Shown: positions 1-9,564, counted from the stretch's first letter. The stretch: 64,000 nt of DNA from Chitinolyticbacter albus (GCF_024437655.1 NZ_JANBVF010000009.1:90698-154697), one strand, 5' to 3'. The notes: a model not told the origin generated them from the sequence alone. A program made the numbers and translations.

Positions 1-696
1 TACGTTGATATTCTTATGGCTGGCACGGGGATTGAATCCGCCAGCTACAGAAATGGCCTGCATGACGGTCATGCCTCGCTCAAGACGATAGTTTCCGGGG
101 CGATTCACTTCCCCATATACATAAAATTGCTGCGCGCGAGGCACATAGAGCACATCCCCGTTTGCCACAGGAATACCCAACTGAAGCTCCCCTCCTTCTG
201 CAGCAAGCTCAGACAAGCGAAACTCCTTGCGTTTTCTTTGAGATACGAGAATTACCGTATCGCCGCCATTTACGCTAATTCCACCAGCCTGAGCAATTGC
301 TGCTACAAGATCAGTCGGACTATCCAACATGTATCGCCCAGGACGATTCACTTCACCAACAACTGCTATACGTTGACTTTTATACTGCAAAATAAATACG
401 TTAACGTTAGGCTTCAGGATAAAGCCGCCTTTTTGCAGCTTATCCGATATCTGCTTCGCTGCCGAATCGAACGTTTTACCTTGAAGATTGACCGAACCGA
501 TTAATGGGAATGACAAATCACCTTCCGAAGTTAATTGTGCTTCCGTATCAAGATCGGGATGATCGTATACGGTTACTCTTACGACATCGCCAGGACCAAG
601 CAGATATTTATTCTCATTCAAATCATAATTCTGCGTTTCGGCCATCGATACCAAAGGCATCAGCAACAGCGCTACCATCCAAAGAATTTTCATCAT
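1..696 (-). CDS. epsE: EpsE-like polysaccharide export outer-membrane protein (Wza family), C-terminus outside window
   Basis: Periplasmic/outer-membrane export protein of a capsule or exopolysaccharide machine. Reading the minus strand from ATG at 696 gives 232 residues with no stop before the window edge. Residues 1-19 form a signal peptide ending near S-M-A. A Poly_export domain follows, with YLLGPGDVVRV near residue 32. Two SLBB-type repeats follow, each with the core GEVNRPG-Y (near residues 115 and 195). Family members run about 260-270 residues, so roughly the last 30 are missing. AAGGTAAAG lies upstream of tandem ATGs at 696 and 693. It follows epsD in the same operon. By eye its G+C is about 45-50%, well below the rest of the window, which suggests separate ancestry. 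Confidence 0.9.
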   Translation of the reverse strand, partial: MMKILWMVALLLMPLVSMAETQNYDLNENKYLLGPGDVVRVTVYDHPDLDTEAQLTSEGDLSFPLIGSVNLQGKTFDSAAKQISDKLQKGGFILKPNVNVFILQYKSQRIAVVGEVNRPGRYMLDSPTDLVAAIAQAGGISVNGGDTVILVSQRKRKEFRLSELAAEGGELQLGIPVANGDVLYVPRAQQFYVYGEVNRPGNYRLERGMTVMQAISVAGGFNPRASHKNINV

Positions 697-729
697 TGGG
701 CTTTACCTTGCATCAGTAAATATTGATTT

Positions 730-1611
730 TTACAATTTCTTTGCATGCGACTGCTCAGGTGCTTTCTGCTCAACCTTTTTAGTCGATGCAAAATCCTGTA
801 GATATTCGACTTTAGCGGCGGCTCTCAGGTTGGCCATACCTTGCTTTGCCTTGTTTTGCCGCTCCATATTCACGAGGTAGGTTTGAATAAATGGCTTTGC
901 TTCTTCGGCATTCATTGGAGCAGGCGTTGTTCCATCATTCAACAACAGCAATGTGCCTCCGTTCTCTGGAATAGCAATCACGTCTCCTTGATGTGAGGTT
1001 GCGATTTTATCGAGCATGGGTAGCGGCAACTGTTCTGCCGTGCGCCGAATATCCGCAGATTTAAATTCCATGCCAGCGTTAGTGAGCACGTTGGCGACCT
1101 CATCAGCGGAATGAGCATTGTCCAAGCCCTCCGCCACACCCGATGGAATTGCAGGACCACGTACGCTAAATGCCTTGAATTGATAGATCTTCCGTTCAGA
1201 AAAAAGAGCAGGATTGCTCTGGTAGAACGCGGCTATTTCTTGTTCGCTCGGCGTGGCTTTTTTTACCAGGTAACGTTCCGCTGCGGCTTGTGCTAACACT
1301 TGTCGCTTCGATTGCTCAATCGCCTGCAGTACGGTGGGATCTCGATCCAGCTTCAGGTCGACTGCCTTTTGAACCAACAATTCTTGATCCACCAATTGCT
1401 CCAGGGCAGAACGCTTCAACGCTTGCTCATCTGCGCCTTCTGGCTTGCCGCGTTGAGATAAAACATGGTTGAGCTGCAATCCGGTGATTTCGGTGTCGTT
1501 GACCTTAGCGAGGACTTGGCTTGGCGAGCTGGGTCGATCGCCGCCGCAAGCAGTGAGTAGTGCAAGGAGGATCAGAGCGGCGAAGCCGTTTGCGGAGTGA
1601 TGCTGGGGCAT
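730..1611 (-). CDS. epsD: EpsD-family peptidyl-prolyl isomerase-like lipoprotein
   Basis: Predicted periplasmic lipoprotein of the SurA/PpiC-like EpsD family that accompanies exopolysaccharide export genes. With ATG at 1611 the protein has 293 residues and an ideal lipoprotein signal, LLTAC, with Cys22. A SurA_N-like helical segment follows (about residues 30-130, LAKVNDTEITGLQL onward), then a region resembling a parvulin rotamase domain (about 150-260). The ATG at 1638, four bases after the upstream stop, is an alternative start that would lengthen the n-region. An open frame to 1794 overlaps the upstream gene and is not a real extension. Substrates are unknown; folding of an export component is an inference. 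Base composition is intermediate between epsE and the GC-rich upstream genes. Confidence 0.82.
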   Translation of the reverse strand: MPQHHSANGFAALILLALLTACGGDRPSSPSQVLAKVNDTEITGLQLNHVLSQRGKPEGADEQALKRSALEQLVDQELLVQKAVDLKLDRDPTVLQAIEQSKRQVLAQAAAERYLVKKATPSEQEIAAFYQSNPALFSERKIYQFKAFSVRGPAIPSGVAEGLDNAHSADEVANVLTNAGMEFKSADIRRTAEQLPLPMLDKIATSHQGDVIAIPENGGTLLLLNDGTTPAPMNAEEAKPFIQTYLVNMERQNKAKQGMANLRAAAKVEYLQDFASTKKVEQKAPEQSHAKKL

Positions 1612-1642
1612 GGCGTAGTGTCCGTAGAATAAAGGCATGGGC

Positions 1643-3124
1643 TTAATAGGCGTGCTTGTCGCGCAACATCGATGTTGCTGTCTGCAGCACGATCTTGAGA
1701 TCGAGCCAGAACGACCAGTTGCGCAGGTAGTCCAGATCGAATTCGATACGGCGTTGCATCTTGTCGATGGTGTCGGTCTCGCCGCGGCAACCATTGACCT
1801 GGGCCCAGCCAGTGATGCCCGGCTTGACCTTGTGCCGGATCATGTAGCCGGGGATGAGCTTGCGGTACATCTCGTTGTGGGCGTTGGCGTGCGGGCGCGG
1901 GCCGACGATGCTCATCTTGCCTTCGAGCACGTTGATGAACTGCGGCAGCTCGTCGAGCGAGGTCTTGCGGATGAAGCCACCGATGGGCGAGAGGCGCTGG
2001 TCATTCTTGGTCGCCTGGGTGACCTTGTCGCCGTCTTCCATCACTGTCATCGAGCGGAACTTGTAGACGAGGATGCTCTCGCCGTCAGCGCCGTAACGAC
2101 GCTGCTTGAACAGGATGGGACCAGGCGAGGTGAACTTCACCGCCAGTGCAACGCCCAGCATGATGGGCCAGATCAGCGTGAGGATGCCAAGCGCCAGCAC
2201 GATATCGGACAGGCGTTTGACGATGCCGGCCATGCCCACGAAGGGGCTTTCGCACACCGCCACCACCGGAATGCCCGCCACATGGTCAAAGCGCGCCTGG
2301 ATCAGGTCGCACACGAAGAAATCGGGCAGGAAGTAGATCGATACCGTGCTGTCCTTCAGGTCTTCCAACAGCGCGAGCACTCGGGGTTGCGAGGTCATCG
2401 GCAGCGATAGATAGATCTGCTGCACATTGTGTTCTCGTGCATAGGCAGCCAGCTGGTCAAGGCGCCCCAGCAGCGATTGCTGGTCCACCCCATCCAGCCG
2501 GTCAAGGCTGCGATCGTCGAAGTAACCGAGAAATTCCAGCTTGAGCTCGGGCGTGCCGAGTATCTTGCGCGCCAGCGCCTGCCCAGCCTGGTTGGCCCCG
2601 ACGACGACGGCCCGGCGCTTCGCGACGAGATCGCCCCGCCGATTGAGCAGCAGGACGCGAAACAGCAGGTGGACGGCGAGCAGCGTCAACGGCGCCACCA
2701 CCACCCAGGCCAGCATGAACGGAGGATACAGATAAGCATTGAAACCGGAAAATCGACCCAACAGCCACAGCGCGCCTACCACGCATAGCCAGCCCACGAC
2801 GAAGCGCCCTACACCCATCAGCGGCCGGCTGATGCCCGGCACGAACAAGAAGGAGCCGTCGAGCAACAGCGACGTGAGCAGGAAAGCCAGCGCCGCCCAC
2901 AGCAACAGATAGCCGTTCCAGCTCACCTCGAACGGGATGGCCAGAAAGTAGAACACGGCCACTACGACGACCGGGTCGAGGAAGGTCTTGCAGAAGCTGA
3001 CGATGGGCGCGGCGTTGGCCAGCTGGCCGAAACGCTGATTCCCGCCCGCCAGCTGCGCCACGCCCGGCTGCAGCGGTACCGGCAAGCTGCCAGCCGGCAA
3101 GATCAAGTCGGCATTTGCATTCAT
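1643..3124 (-). CDS. undecaprenyl-phosphate glucose phosphotransferase (WcaJ/EpsB-type)
   Basis: Polyisoprenyl-phosphate hexose-1-phosphate transferase that starts repeat-unit synthesis by loading the first sugar phosphate on undecaprenyl phosphate. The 493-residue protein has the usual architecture: four N-terminal membrane helices (about 40-150), a CoA-binding-like domain (about 160-270, VVVGANQAGQALAR), a fifth hydrophobic segment and a catalytic bac_transf domain (about 290-493). That domain shows FKQRRYG, YKFRSM, IVGPRPH and KPGITGWAQVNG. AAGGTGA precedes the ATG. Full-length for the family. It lies between epsL and epsD in one operon. The sugar is most likely glucose or galactose by family, not proven. 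Confidence 0.93.
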   Translation of the reverse strand: MNANADLILPAGSLPVPLQPGVAQLAGGNQRFGQLANAAPIVSFCKTFLDPVVVVAVFYFLAIPFEVSWNGYLLLWAALAFLLTSLLLDGSFLFVPGISRPLMGVGRFVVGWLCVVGALWLLGRFSGFNAYLYPPFMLAWVVVAPLTLLAVHLLFRVLLLNRRGDLVAKRRAVVVGANQAGQALARKILGTPELKLEFLGYFDDRSLDRLDGVDQQSLLGRLDQLAAYAREHNVQQIYLSLPMTSQPRVLALLEDLKDSTVSIYFLPDFFVCDLIQARFDHVAGIPVVAVCESPFVGMAGIVKRLSDIVLALGILTLIWPIMLGVALAVKFTSPGPILFKQRRYGADGESILVYKFRSMTVMEDGDKVTQATKNDQRLSPIGGFIRKTSLDELPQFINVLEGKMSIVGPRPHANAHNEMYRKLIPGYMIRHKVKPGITGWAQVNGCRGETDTIDKMQRRIEFDLDYLRNWSFWLDLKIVLQTATSMLRDKHAY

Positions 3125-3144
3125 ATCAGTTCACCTTTGCGGAA

Positions 3145-3175
3145 CCCGGTCTTTGTGGGAACCGGGAAGACCGGG
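3145..3175 (-). other. inverted repeat between epsL and the sugar transferase
   Basis: CCCGGTCTT at 3145-3153 is repeated inverted as AAGACCGGG at 3167-3175, a perfect 9-bp stem around a 13-base loop. It sits in the 96-bp gap inside the eps operon. No U-run follows on the minus strand, so it looks more like an mRNA processing or stabilising stem than a full terminator. Additional GAACCCGG copies nearby allow competing folds. Confidence 0.5.
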
Positions 3176-3220
3176 GCGCTGTGGAACCCGGGGTAAGGTT
3201 CCATCGCCCCACGCGTTCAT

Positions 3221-4393
3221 TCAAAACCGTCCGATCAGGCTCGCGCCGTACATCGTGCTGTCGTAATCCTGGGTCGACAGCTCCGCTTCGCGGCTTTGCC
3301 ATTGCACGTAGGCCCGGGCTGTTACGGCACGGTGAAACTGGTAATCCACCACGCTACGGAAAAACAGGGTTTCATCGTCAAATCCGCCTAAACCGCTACG
3401 CGCGGCACTGCGCTTGTCGTAGCGACCCGCCAGTAGCACGGTCACCTTGCTGGTCGCATCGAACGTTGCATTGAGCTGGTAGCGATCAATCACCCGACGC
3501 ACCAGGTTCTGCCCCGGATCGTCGAAACTGCGCGACAGCGCCAAGTCGAAATCCAATCGCTCGCTGAGCTGCCAGCTTGCATTCACCGCGCCCACGAAAT
3601 TGTTGCTGGCATTGCCACCTTCAAAGCGCTGCCAATTCACCCAGCCGAAGCTGCCACCCAACTCGGTCAAGCCCGTCACCGGCCAGCGCCAGATCAGATC
3701 CGCGCCATGCTGGCGATAGCCTCGCCGCGTCGCCATCTGCCCAAGCAGGCCTCGCCGGTACTCCAGCTCGGCGTAGTTCGCCTGTACGCCGAATTCGCTG
3801 CCCTTGCCCGTGCGGACCGTCGTTCCCAACGTCCAGCGCGTCTCGTCGTAATCCAGATCGGTGCGCAGATCGTGCCGCTCCCCGGTCACGGTCACGCCGC
3901 CGCTCACCACCCAGTTGCTGACGAGGCGCCAGTCGGCGCGCGCTTCGCCGGTGCGGTTGCGATACATGTCGACTACGCCGCGCGCGACATCCTCGAACGA
4001 GGACAGCGTCTCCAGATCGCTGTAGCGCAACATGCCGGACCAATCGTTGCCCAGCTGCCAATTCCAGCCCGCCTCACCGCTCCAGCCGGTGTAATTCAGA
4101 TCGTCGTAATGCAGGTACATCGGGGCCCAGACCTCGGCGTCGACATACAGCGTCTGCCTGGAAACCGGCAATCGGCCATGTAACGACATGCGCGGCTCGA
4201 TCACCGTATCGCTGCGCTGGTCATCGCCCAGCCGGCCGACCGGGTCCACCCCGTCGCTCAGCCGAAACAGGTTGTCGTCGTGCCGAACACCCAGCTGCGC
4301 CTCGAGCACCAGCGGGTCGGTCGGGTCGTACGCGGCCCACACCGGGAGCACCAGCATCCCCAGCAAGACTGCGTCCCGGCACGGTTTCAGCAT
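3221..4393 (-). CDS. epsL: EpsL-family exopolysaccharide outer-membrane beta-barrel protein
   Basis: Outer-membrane protein of the EpsL family, found in exopolysaccharide loci of betaproteobacteria, many of them exosortase/PEP-CTERM type. 390 residues, with a cleavable signal peptide (LLGMLVLPVWA, about residues 10-21) and then the family opening with LGVRHDDNLFRLSD. The rest is alternating amphipathic strands ending in an aromatic terminal strand, ASLIGRF, typical of barrels that end in Phe. It is the first gene of the operon, facing the AT-rich regulatory region. The role in secretion is inferred from family and position, since no biochemical activity is known. No exosortase gene is visible here; it may lie beyond the left edge. 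Confidence 0.85.
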   Translation of the reverse strand: MLKPCRDAVLLGMLVLPVWAAYDPTDPLVLEAQLGVRHDDNLFRLSDGVDPVGRLGDDQRSDTVIEPRMSLHGRLPVSRQTLYVDAEVWAPMYLHYDDLNYTGWSGEAGWNWQLGNDWSGMLRYSDLETLSSFEDVARGVVDMYRNRTGEARADWRLVSNWVVSGGVTVTGERHDLRTDLDYDETRWTLGTTVRTGKGSEFGVQANYAELEYRRGLLGQMATRRGYRQHGADLIWRWPVTGLTELGGSFGWVNWQRFEGGNASNNFVGAVNASWQLSERLDFDLALSRSFDDPGQNLVRRVIDRYQLNATFDATSKVTVLLAGRYDKRSAARSGLGGFDDETLFFRSVVDYQFHRAVTARAYVQWQSREAELSTQDYDSTMYGASLIGRF

Positions 4394-4910
4394 GCAAAAA
4401 GACTCACTAAATTACATCCTTAGAAATATTAGTTGAATTGTTTCAAATATATCTGCCAGCGTCAATTAACGACCAGAGGATTATGTCGCAGCGCAGCAAA
4501 TACAACGATGAAAGCGCATCATTTTTACTGTCTGATGACGTGTTGGCTATGTCATCCATCACCAACCGGCTGCCGCTTGACCAAAATCAAACATAAATCA
4601 TTGTTTACGTGAACAAAATGAACATAACGTGAAAAAATCACGTTGCAATCCAGCCCCCACTTCTTGTTCGGCAAAATTGTTGCACTACAAAATAAAATAA
4701 TTAAAATCTAATATTAAGACCATAAAAACCATCACTTACTAATAATTACATCGCTTACAAAACAAAATTATATCGGACAATCGTAGCCCTTTCACCACCG
4801 AGCGGTCGTAAGCTTCTCTTCGGGCCGGCCGCACGACGCCAATCGACCGATCGCCGGTCAGCCGGCAACACGCGGCATCGCCCGCGGCAAGGCCCAAACA
4901 GGTAGTCGAA
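4394..4910. other. AT-rich intergenic region upstream of the eps operon
   Basis: No convincing gene. Positions 4394-4780 are strongly AT-rich for this genome and contain the promoter region of epsL (minus strand) and two palindromes given separately. A TTGACG at 4466-4461 (minus strand) could be a -35 box, but no good -10 partner stands out. From about 4795 the sequence returns abruptly to GC-rich DNA with no recognisable feature. The sharp change may mark an old junction. Confidence 0.5.
4602..4644. promoter_or_regulatory. paired ACGTGA palindromes, candidate eps operator
   Basis: TGTTTACGTGAACA (4602-4615) is a 14-bp palindrome with one mismatched pair. AACGTGA (4626-4632) and TCACGTT (4638-4644) form a perfect 7-bp inverted repeat with an all-A spacer. 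Both contain ACGTGAA and their centres lie about 26 bp apart, roughly two and a half helical turns. Position about 210-250 bp upstream of epsL suits an activator or upstream repressor site. The regulator is unknown. Confidence 0.45.
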
Positions 4911-4931
4911 GTGACGACGCTACATCGTCAC
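4911..4931. promoter_or_regulatory. inverted repeat upstream of tRNA-Ile
   Basis: GTGACGA (4911-4917) and TCGTCAC (4925-4931) are perfect 7-bp arms around a 7-base spacer, ending 33 bp before the tRNA. A CATAGT at 4950-4955 could be the tRNA -10 box, which would place the repeat over the -35 region. Function unknown; it could be an operator or chance. Confidence 0.3.
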
Positions 4932-4964
4932 AAGCGCGTGAATTTGTGGCATAGTCTCGCCCTC

Positions 4965-5287
4965 GGGCCTCTAGCTCATGTCGGTTAGAGCAGCGGACTC
5001 ATTCGGAAAGAGTGACCTTCGCCAGAAATGGCGATTGAAAATCGGGTGAACTCAGGGAAACCTAAAGGCCGTTGGGCCCACGGCAATCCTGAGCCAAGCC
5101 GGGGCTACAGCTCCGGAAGGTGCAGAGACTAGCGGAGGGGTAGAGCCCCCTTAATCACCGCCTAGAGCGCCCGACATCTGACCGCGGCCACACGCCGGCG
5201 AAGATGGTGAGATAGTCCAAGGTGGCAGGGAAACCCGCCGTAACTTGAATCCGTTGGTGCCGAGTTCGACTCTCGGGGGGCCCACCA
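4965..5287 (+). tRNA. tRNA-Ile(CAU) interrupted by a group I intron
   Basis: Exons 4965-5002 and 5248-5287 join to a 78-nt tRNA with CCA encoded. The acceptor stem pairs GGGCCTC with GGGGCCC (one U-G). The D stem is GCTC/GAGC, the anticodon stem GCGGA/TCCGT around loop CTCATAA, and the T arm is CCGAG-TTCGACT-CTCGG. The CAU anticodon would read as Met, but the body and intron position match the betaproteobacterial tRNA-Ile2, whose C34 is converted to lysidine by TilS to decode AUA. The intron interrupts right after anticodon U36, so the tRNA is unusable until splicing. A terminator follows at once. Confidence 0.93.
5003..5247 (+). ncRNA. self-splicing group I intron in the tRNA-Ile(CAU) anticodon loop (Azoarcus type, IC3-like)
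   Basis: A 245-nt intron with no ORF. Conserved core blocks are visible: GAAACCTAA (5057-5065), GAGCCAAGC (5091-5099), AAGGTGCAGAGACTAG (5117-5132) and GATAGTCCA (5211-5219). They match my memory of the Azoarcus tRNA-Ile ribozyme closely. Stems I can pair by eye: P1 UCAU 4999-5002 with GUGA 5012-5015, giving the splice-site U-G pair. P2 5019-5024/5029-5034 with a GAAA loop. P4 5051-5056/5088-5093. P5 5068-5072/5080-5084. P6 5099-5105/5110-5116. P7 5127-5131/5213-5217. P8 5136-5140/5147-5151. P9 5224-5230/5234-5239, with one unpaired A. The last base is G5247, as required for omega-G. It is longer than the roughly 205-nt Azoarcus intron. Confidence 0.92.
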
Positions 5288-5292
5288 AGATC

Positions 5293-5320
5293 AAAAGCCC
5301 CGGCTGCTGCCGGGGCTTTT
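5293..5320 (+). terminator. rho-independent terminator of tRNA-Ile
   Basis: AAAAGCCCCGGC, loop TGCT, GCCGGGGCTTTT: a perfect 12-bp stem starting 6 bases after the CCA end. The A-run and T-run make it bidirectional. Confidence 0.9.
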
Positions 5321-5345
5321 CGTTGTCCACCGCTCACGCGACAAC

Positions 5346-5373
5346 AAAAAACCCGGCCGAAGCCGGGTTTTTT
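5346..5373 (-). terminator. rho-independent terminator of the rpoD operon
   Basis: AAAAAACCCGGC and GCCGGGTTTTTT pair around a short loop, immediately downstream of the rpoD stop on the minus strand. The symmetric A/T tails should also stop plus-strand transcripts. Confidence 0.9.
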
Positions 5374-5386
5374 GCATCACATCCGA

Positions 5387-7330
<1,944 letters not shown>

Positions 7331-7412
7331 GTGTCTCGGGACTCAGAAAGATTCGGAAAAACCGAGGATTATATCAGATCGGTACGACCTATTACGGCCA
7401 TTTAGATTCCGA

Positions 7413-9296
7413 TCACCGATGAAATTTTTGTCGCTGCGCGTCGCGGACCAGGTCCTGGTATTCCTGCTTCTCGGCTTCGGTCAGCCCGCCATGCACGGCC
7501 CGATATTCGAGTTGCGCCTTGCGGTCCAGTGTAGTCGGTAGCGCCAGCGACTGCCCGACCACGGTCAGCGTCTGCTCGAACTCCCGCGCCAAGTCCGCGC
7601 GATCCATTTGAGCATTGCCGAACAGCCCGCTCGACTGCGCCGACAAGGCCAGCAATTGCTCGAATTCCACCTCGCCACGCCATAGCTCAACCAGCTGCAT
7701 GCCCGAATCGAACTGCCCATAGTCGCGTGCCGCGCTCAGTACCGCACGTGCAAGCTTGGCCTTGCCCTCCGTCGGCCAGGCCAGCCATGCCGGCTCACCG
7801 GCCCGGGCAAGCGCCGGCTCGACCATCACCAGCTGCAGCAGGCGCTCGAATGGATCCTGGCGAACCTTAGCCGGCGCCAAGCGGGGCCGCTCGCGACGCC
7901 CGCCGCGCTTCCAAGGTTTGTCGCCCGGCCTCCAGTCGCCACGCTCGGCCTCACGCCACCCTTGCTCGACAGGCCGGGTTTCCTGTTGCTGCGCTTCGCC
8001 GGTTCGCCCTTCCAAGATTTGGTCGAGTTCGCTCAATTCCAAGCGGCACAATTGCCCCAGACGCTTTTTCAGCATCAACGCATAGGCGGGGGCCTTGACG
8101 CGCGAGAGCAGCGGCTTGGCCAGATGGATCAGCCGCGCGCGCCCTTCCTCGCTCTCGAGCTCCACCTGGCTCGCCAGTTCGCGCAGCAGGAACTGCGCAA
8201 GTGGCGTCGCTTCCTGCACCACCAGCTGCTCAAAACGCTCGCGGCCGAACTCCTGCACGTAGGAATCGGGGTCGTGCTCCTCGGGCAGGAACAAGAAGGT
8301 GAGTTTCTTGCCGTCGGCCAGGATATCGAGGCTGTTTTCCAGCGCGCGCCACGCGGCGCGGCGGCCCGCCTTGTCGCCGTCGAAGCAGAACACCACGTCG
8401 TCGGCGAGCTTGAGCAGCTTCTTCAGGTGCTCGGGCGTGCAGGCAGTGCCGAGGGTTGCCACCGCGTATTCGACGCCATGCTGCGCCAGCATCACCACGT
8501 CCATATAGCCTTCGACCACCAGCACCCGGCCGATGTCGCGGATCGCCGCGCGCGCCTGCGTGAGACCGTAGAGCTCACGCCCTTTTTCGAACACCGGCGT
8601 TTCCGGCGAGTTCAGATACTTGGGCTCACCCTGCCCCATCACCCGGCCACCGAAGCCAATCACCGCACCGCGCTGGTTCATGATGGGAAACATCACCCGG
8701 TCGCGAAAACGGTCATAGCGCCGCTTGCTGTCTTCCTTGTCGACGACGAGGCCGGCCTCGGCCAGCAGCTTGTTCCAGTCGTAGTCGGGAAACACCTTCT
8801 TCAGCGCCTGCCAGTCGTCGCCCCCCGGGGCGTGACCAAGGCCGAAGCGTGCCGCTGTGCGCCCTTCCAGCCCCCGCCCCTTCAAGTAGGCGATTGCCTG
8901 CGGTGCGGTTTTGAGCTGCTGCCGATAGAAATCACTGGCAAGCTTGAGTGTGTCGAGCACGCCGGGTTCCGTCCTGGGCGCGGACGGCACACCGCCCTGC
9001 TCTTCGGGCACCTGCACACCGACGATATCGGCCAGCTTGCGGATCGCTTCCGGGTAGGCCAGCCCTTCGTACTCCATCACGAAGCCGATGGCCGAGCCGT
9101 GCACGCCACAGCCAAAACAGTGATAAAACTGTTTGGTCGGGCTCACGGTGAACGAAGGCGATTTTTCCTTGTGAAACGGGCAGCAGGCGGCGTAGTTCTG
9201 CCCCGCTTTCTTCAGCGGCAGGTAGCGCTCTACCACGTCGACGATATCGACGCGATTGAGCAGATCCTGGATGAAGGAATCGGGGATACGTGCCAT
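7413..9296 (-). CDS. dnaG: DNA primase
   Basis: Synthesises RNA primers for lagging-strand replication and is recruited by DnaB helicase. 627 residues. The CHC2 zinc finger lies near residues 38-62 (CPFHKEKSPSF and FHCFGCG-like YHCFGCGVHG). A TOPRIM-containing catalytic core follows (about 255-370, VVEGYMDVVMLAQ and FCFDGDKAGRRAAWRA), then a helicase-binding C-terminal domain. The start MARIPDSFIQDLL is canonical. Remarkably, only one base separates the ATG from the target duplication of a 265-bp inverted-repeat element, so the leader and any Shine-Dalgarno sequence (weak AGG) are element-derived. Translation may be reduced or coupled differently than in relatives. Confidence 0.98.
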   Translation of the reverse strand: MARIPDSFIQDLLNRVDIVDVVERYLPLKKAGQNYAACCPFHKEKSPSFTVSPTKQFYHCFGCGVHGSAIGFVMEYEGLAYPEAIRKLADIVGVQVPEEQGGVPSAPRTEPGVLDTLKLASDFYRQQLKTAPQAIAYLKGRGLEGRTAARFGLGHAPGGDDWQALKKVFPDYDWNKLLAEAGLVVDKEDSKRRYDRFRDRVMFPIMNQRGAVIGFGGRVMGQGEPKYLNSPETPVFEKGRELYGLTQARAAIRDIGRVLVVEGYMDVVMLAQHGVEYAVATLGTACTPEHLKKLLKLADDVVFCFDGDKAGRRAAWRALENSLDILADGKKLTFLFLPEEHDPDSYVQEFGRERFEQLVVQEATPLAQFLLRELASQVELESEEGRARLIHLAKPLLSRVKAPAYALMLKKRLGQLCRLELSELDQILEGRTGEAQQQETRPVEQGWREAERGDWRPGDKPWKRGGRRERPRLAPAKVRQDPFERLLQLVMVEPALARAGEPAWLAWPTEGKAKLARAVLSAARDYGQFDSGMQLVELWRGEVEFEQLLALSAQSSGLFGNAQMDRADLAREFEQTLTVVGQSLALPTTLDRKAQLEYRAVHGGLTEAEKQEYQDLVRDAQRQKFHR

Positions 9297-9299
9297 CTA

Positions 9300-9564
9300 G
9301 GGCCTGTCATCCGTTGTTTCACGACTGCGTTCTGGGCAGTTCGGGATGCTGCGCAAGGAGTCGGACGCGCCGCGGTATAAATACCGCAAGCGGCTGGCAA
9401 CGCCGCGTAGCGCCCGAAATGCCCAGAACCCGAGGGGCTGGGCCGAAAAAACACCATCCACTGCGTTGCACTCCTGCCAATAACCGGTTATTGCCTGCGT
9501 CGCACGCCTGGTGTCTGGCGCCTTTTCGACCCAGCGCAGCCGCGAAACAATGGATGACAGACCC
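9300..9564. mobile_element. 265-bp MITE-like inverted-repeat element with TA duplication
   Basis: The element, with TA at both outer edges (9298-9299 and 9565-9566), has terminal inverted repeats of 32 bp including the TA, with four mismatches, all transitions. The first 15 bp read TAGGGYCTGTCATCC. Inside are a 17-bp inverted pair with one mismatch (9329-9345 and 9413-9429), the hairpin GCGGTAT-AA-ATACCGC (9372-9387) and a perfect 16-bp palindrome CAATAACCGGTTATTG (9478-9493). No transposase fits. The TA duplication suits Tc1/mariner-IS630-type mobilisation in trans. It lies between the acetyltransferase stop and the dnaG start. No second copy is visible in this window. Confidence 0.72.

Noticed and set aside
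730..1794. Longer N-terminus for EpsD beginning at 1794
   Set aside because: It would overlap the sugar-transferase gene by about 150 bp and place a lipoprotein leader in the middle of the protein.
4441..4470. Sigma-54 promoter for epsL (TGGCAG with TTTGAA on the minus strand)
   Set aside because: The required GC of the -12 box is replaced and shifted by one base, so the match is below what I would accept.
4965..5287. Reading the split tRNA as tRNA-Met
   Set aside because: CAU alone is ambiguous, but the body sequence and the intron position match betaproteobacterial tRNA-Ile2, and acceptor and anticodon stems do not resemble initiator tRNA.
5155..5337. Minus-strand 60-codon open frame in the tRNA intron
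   Set aside because: It crosses intron, exon and terminator, has no ribosome site and no family resemblance; group I introns of this type lack ORFs.
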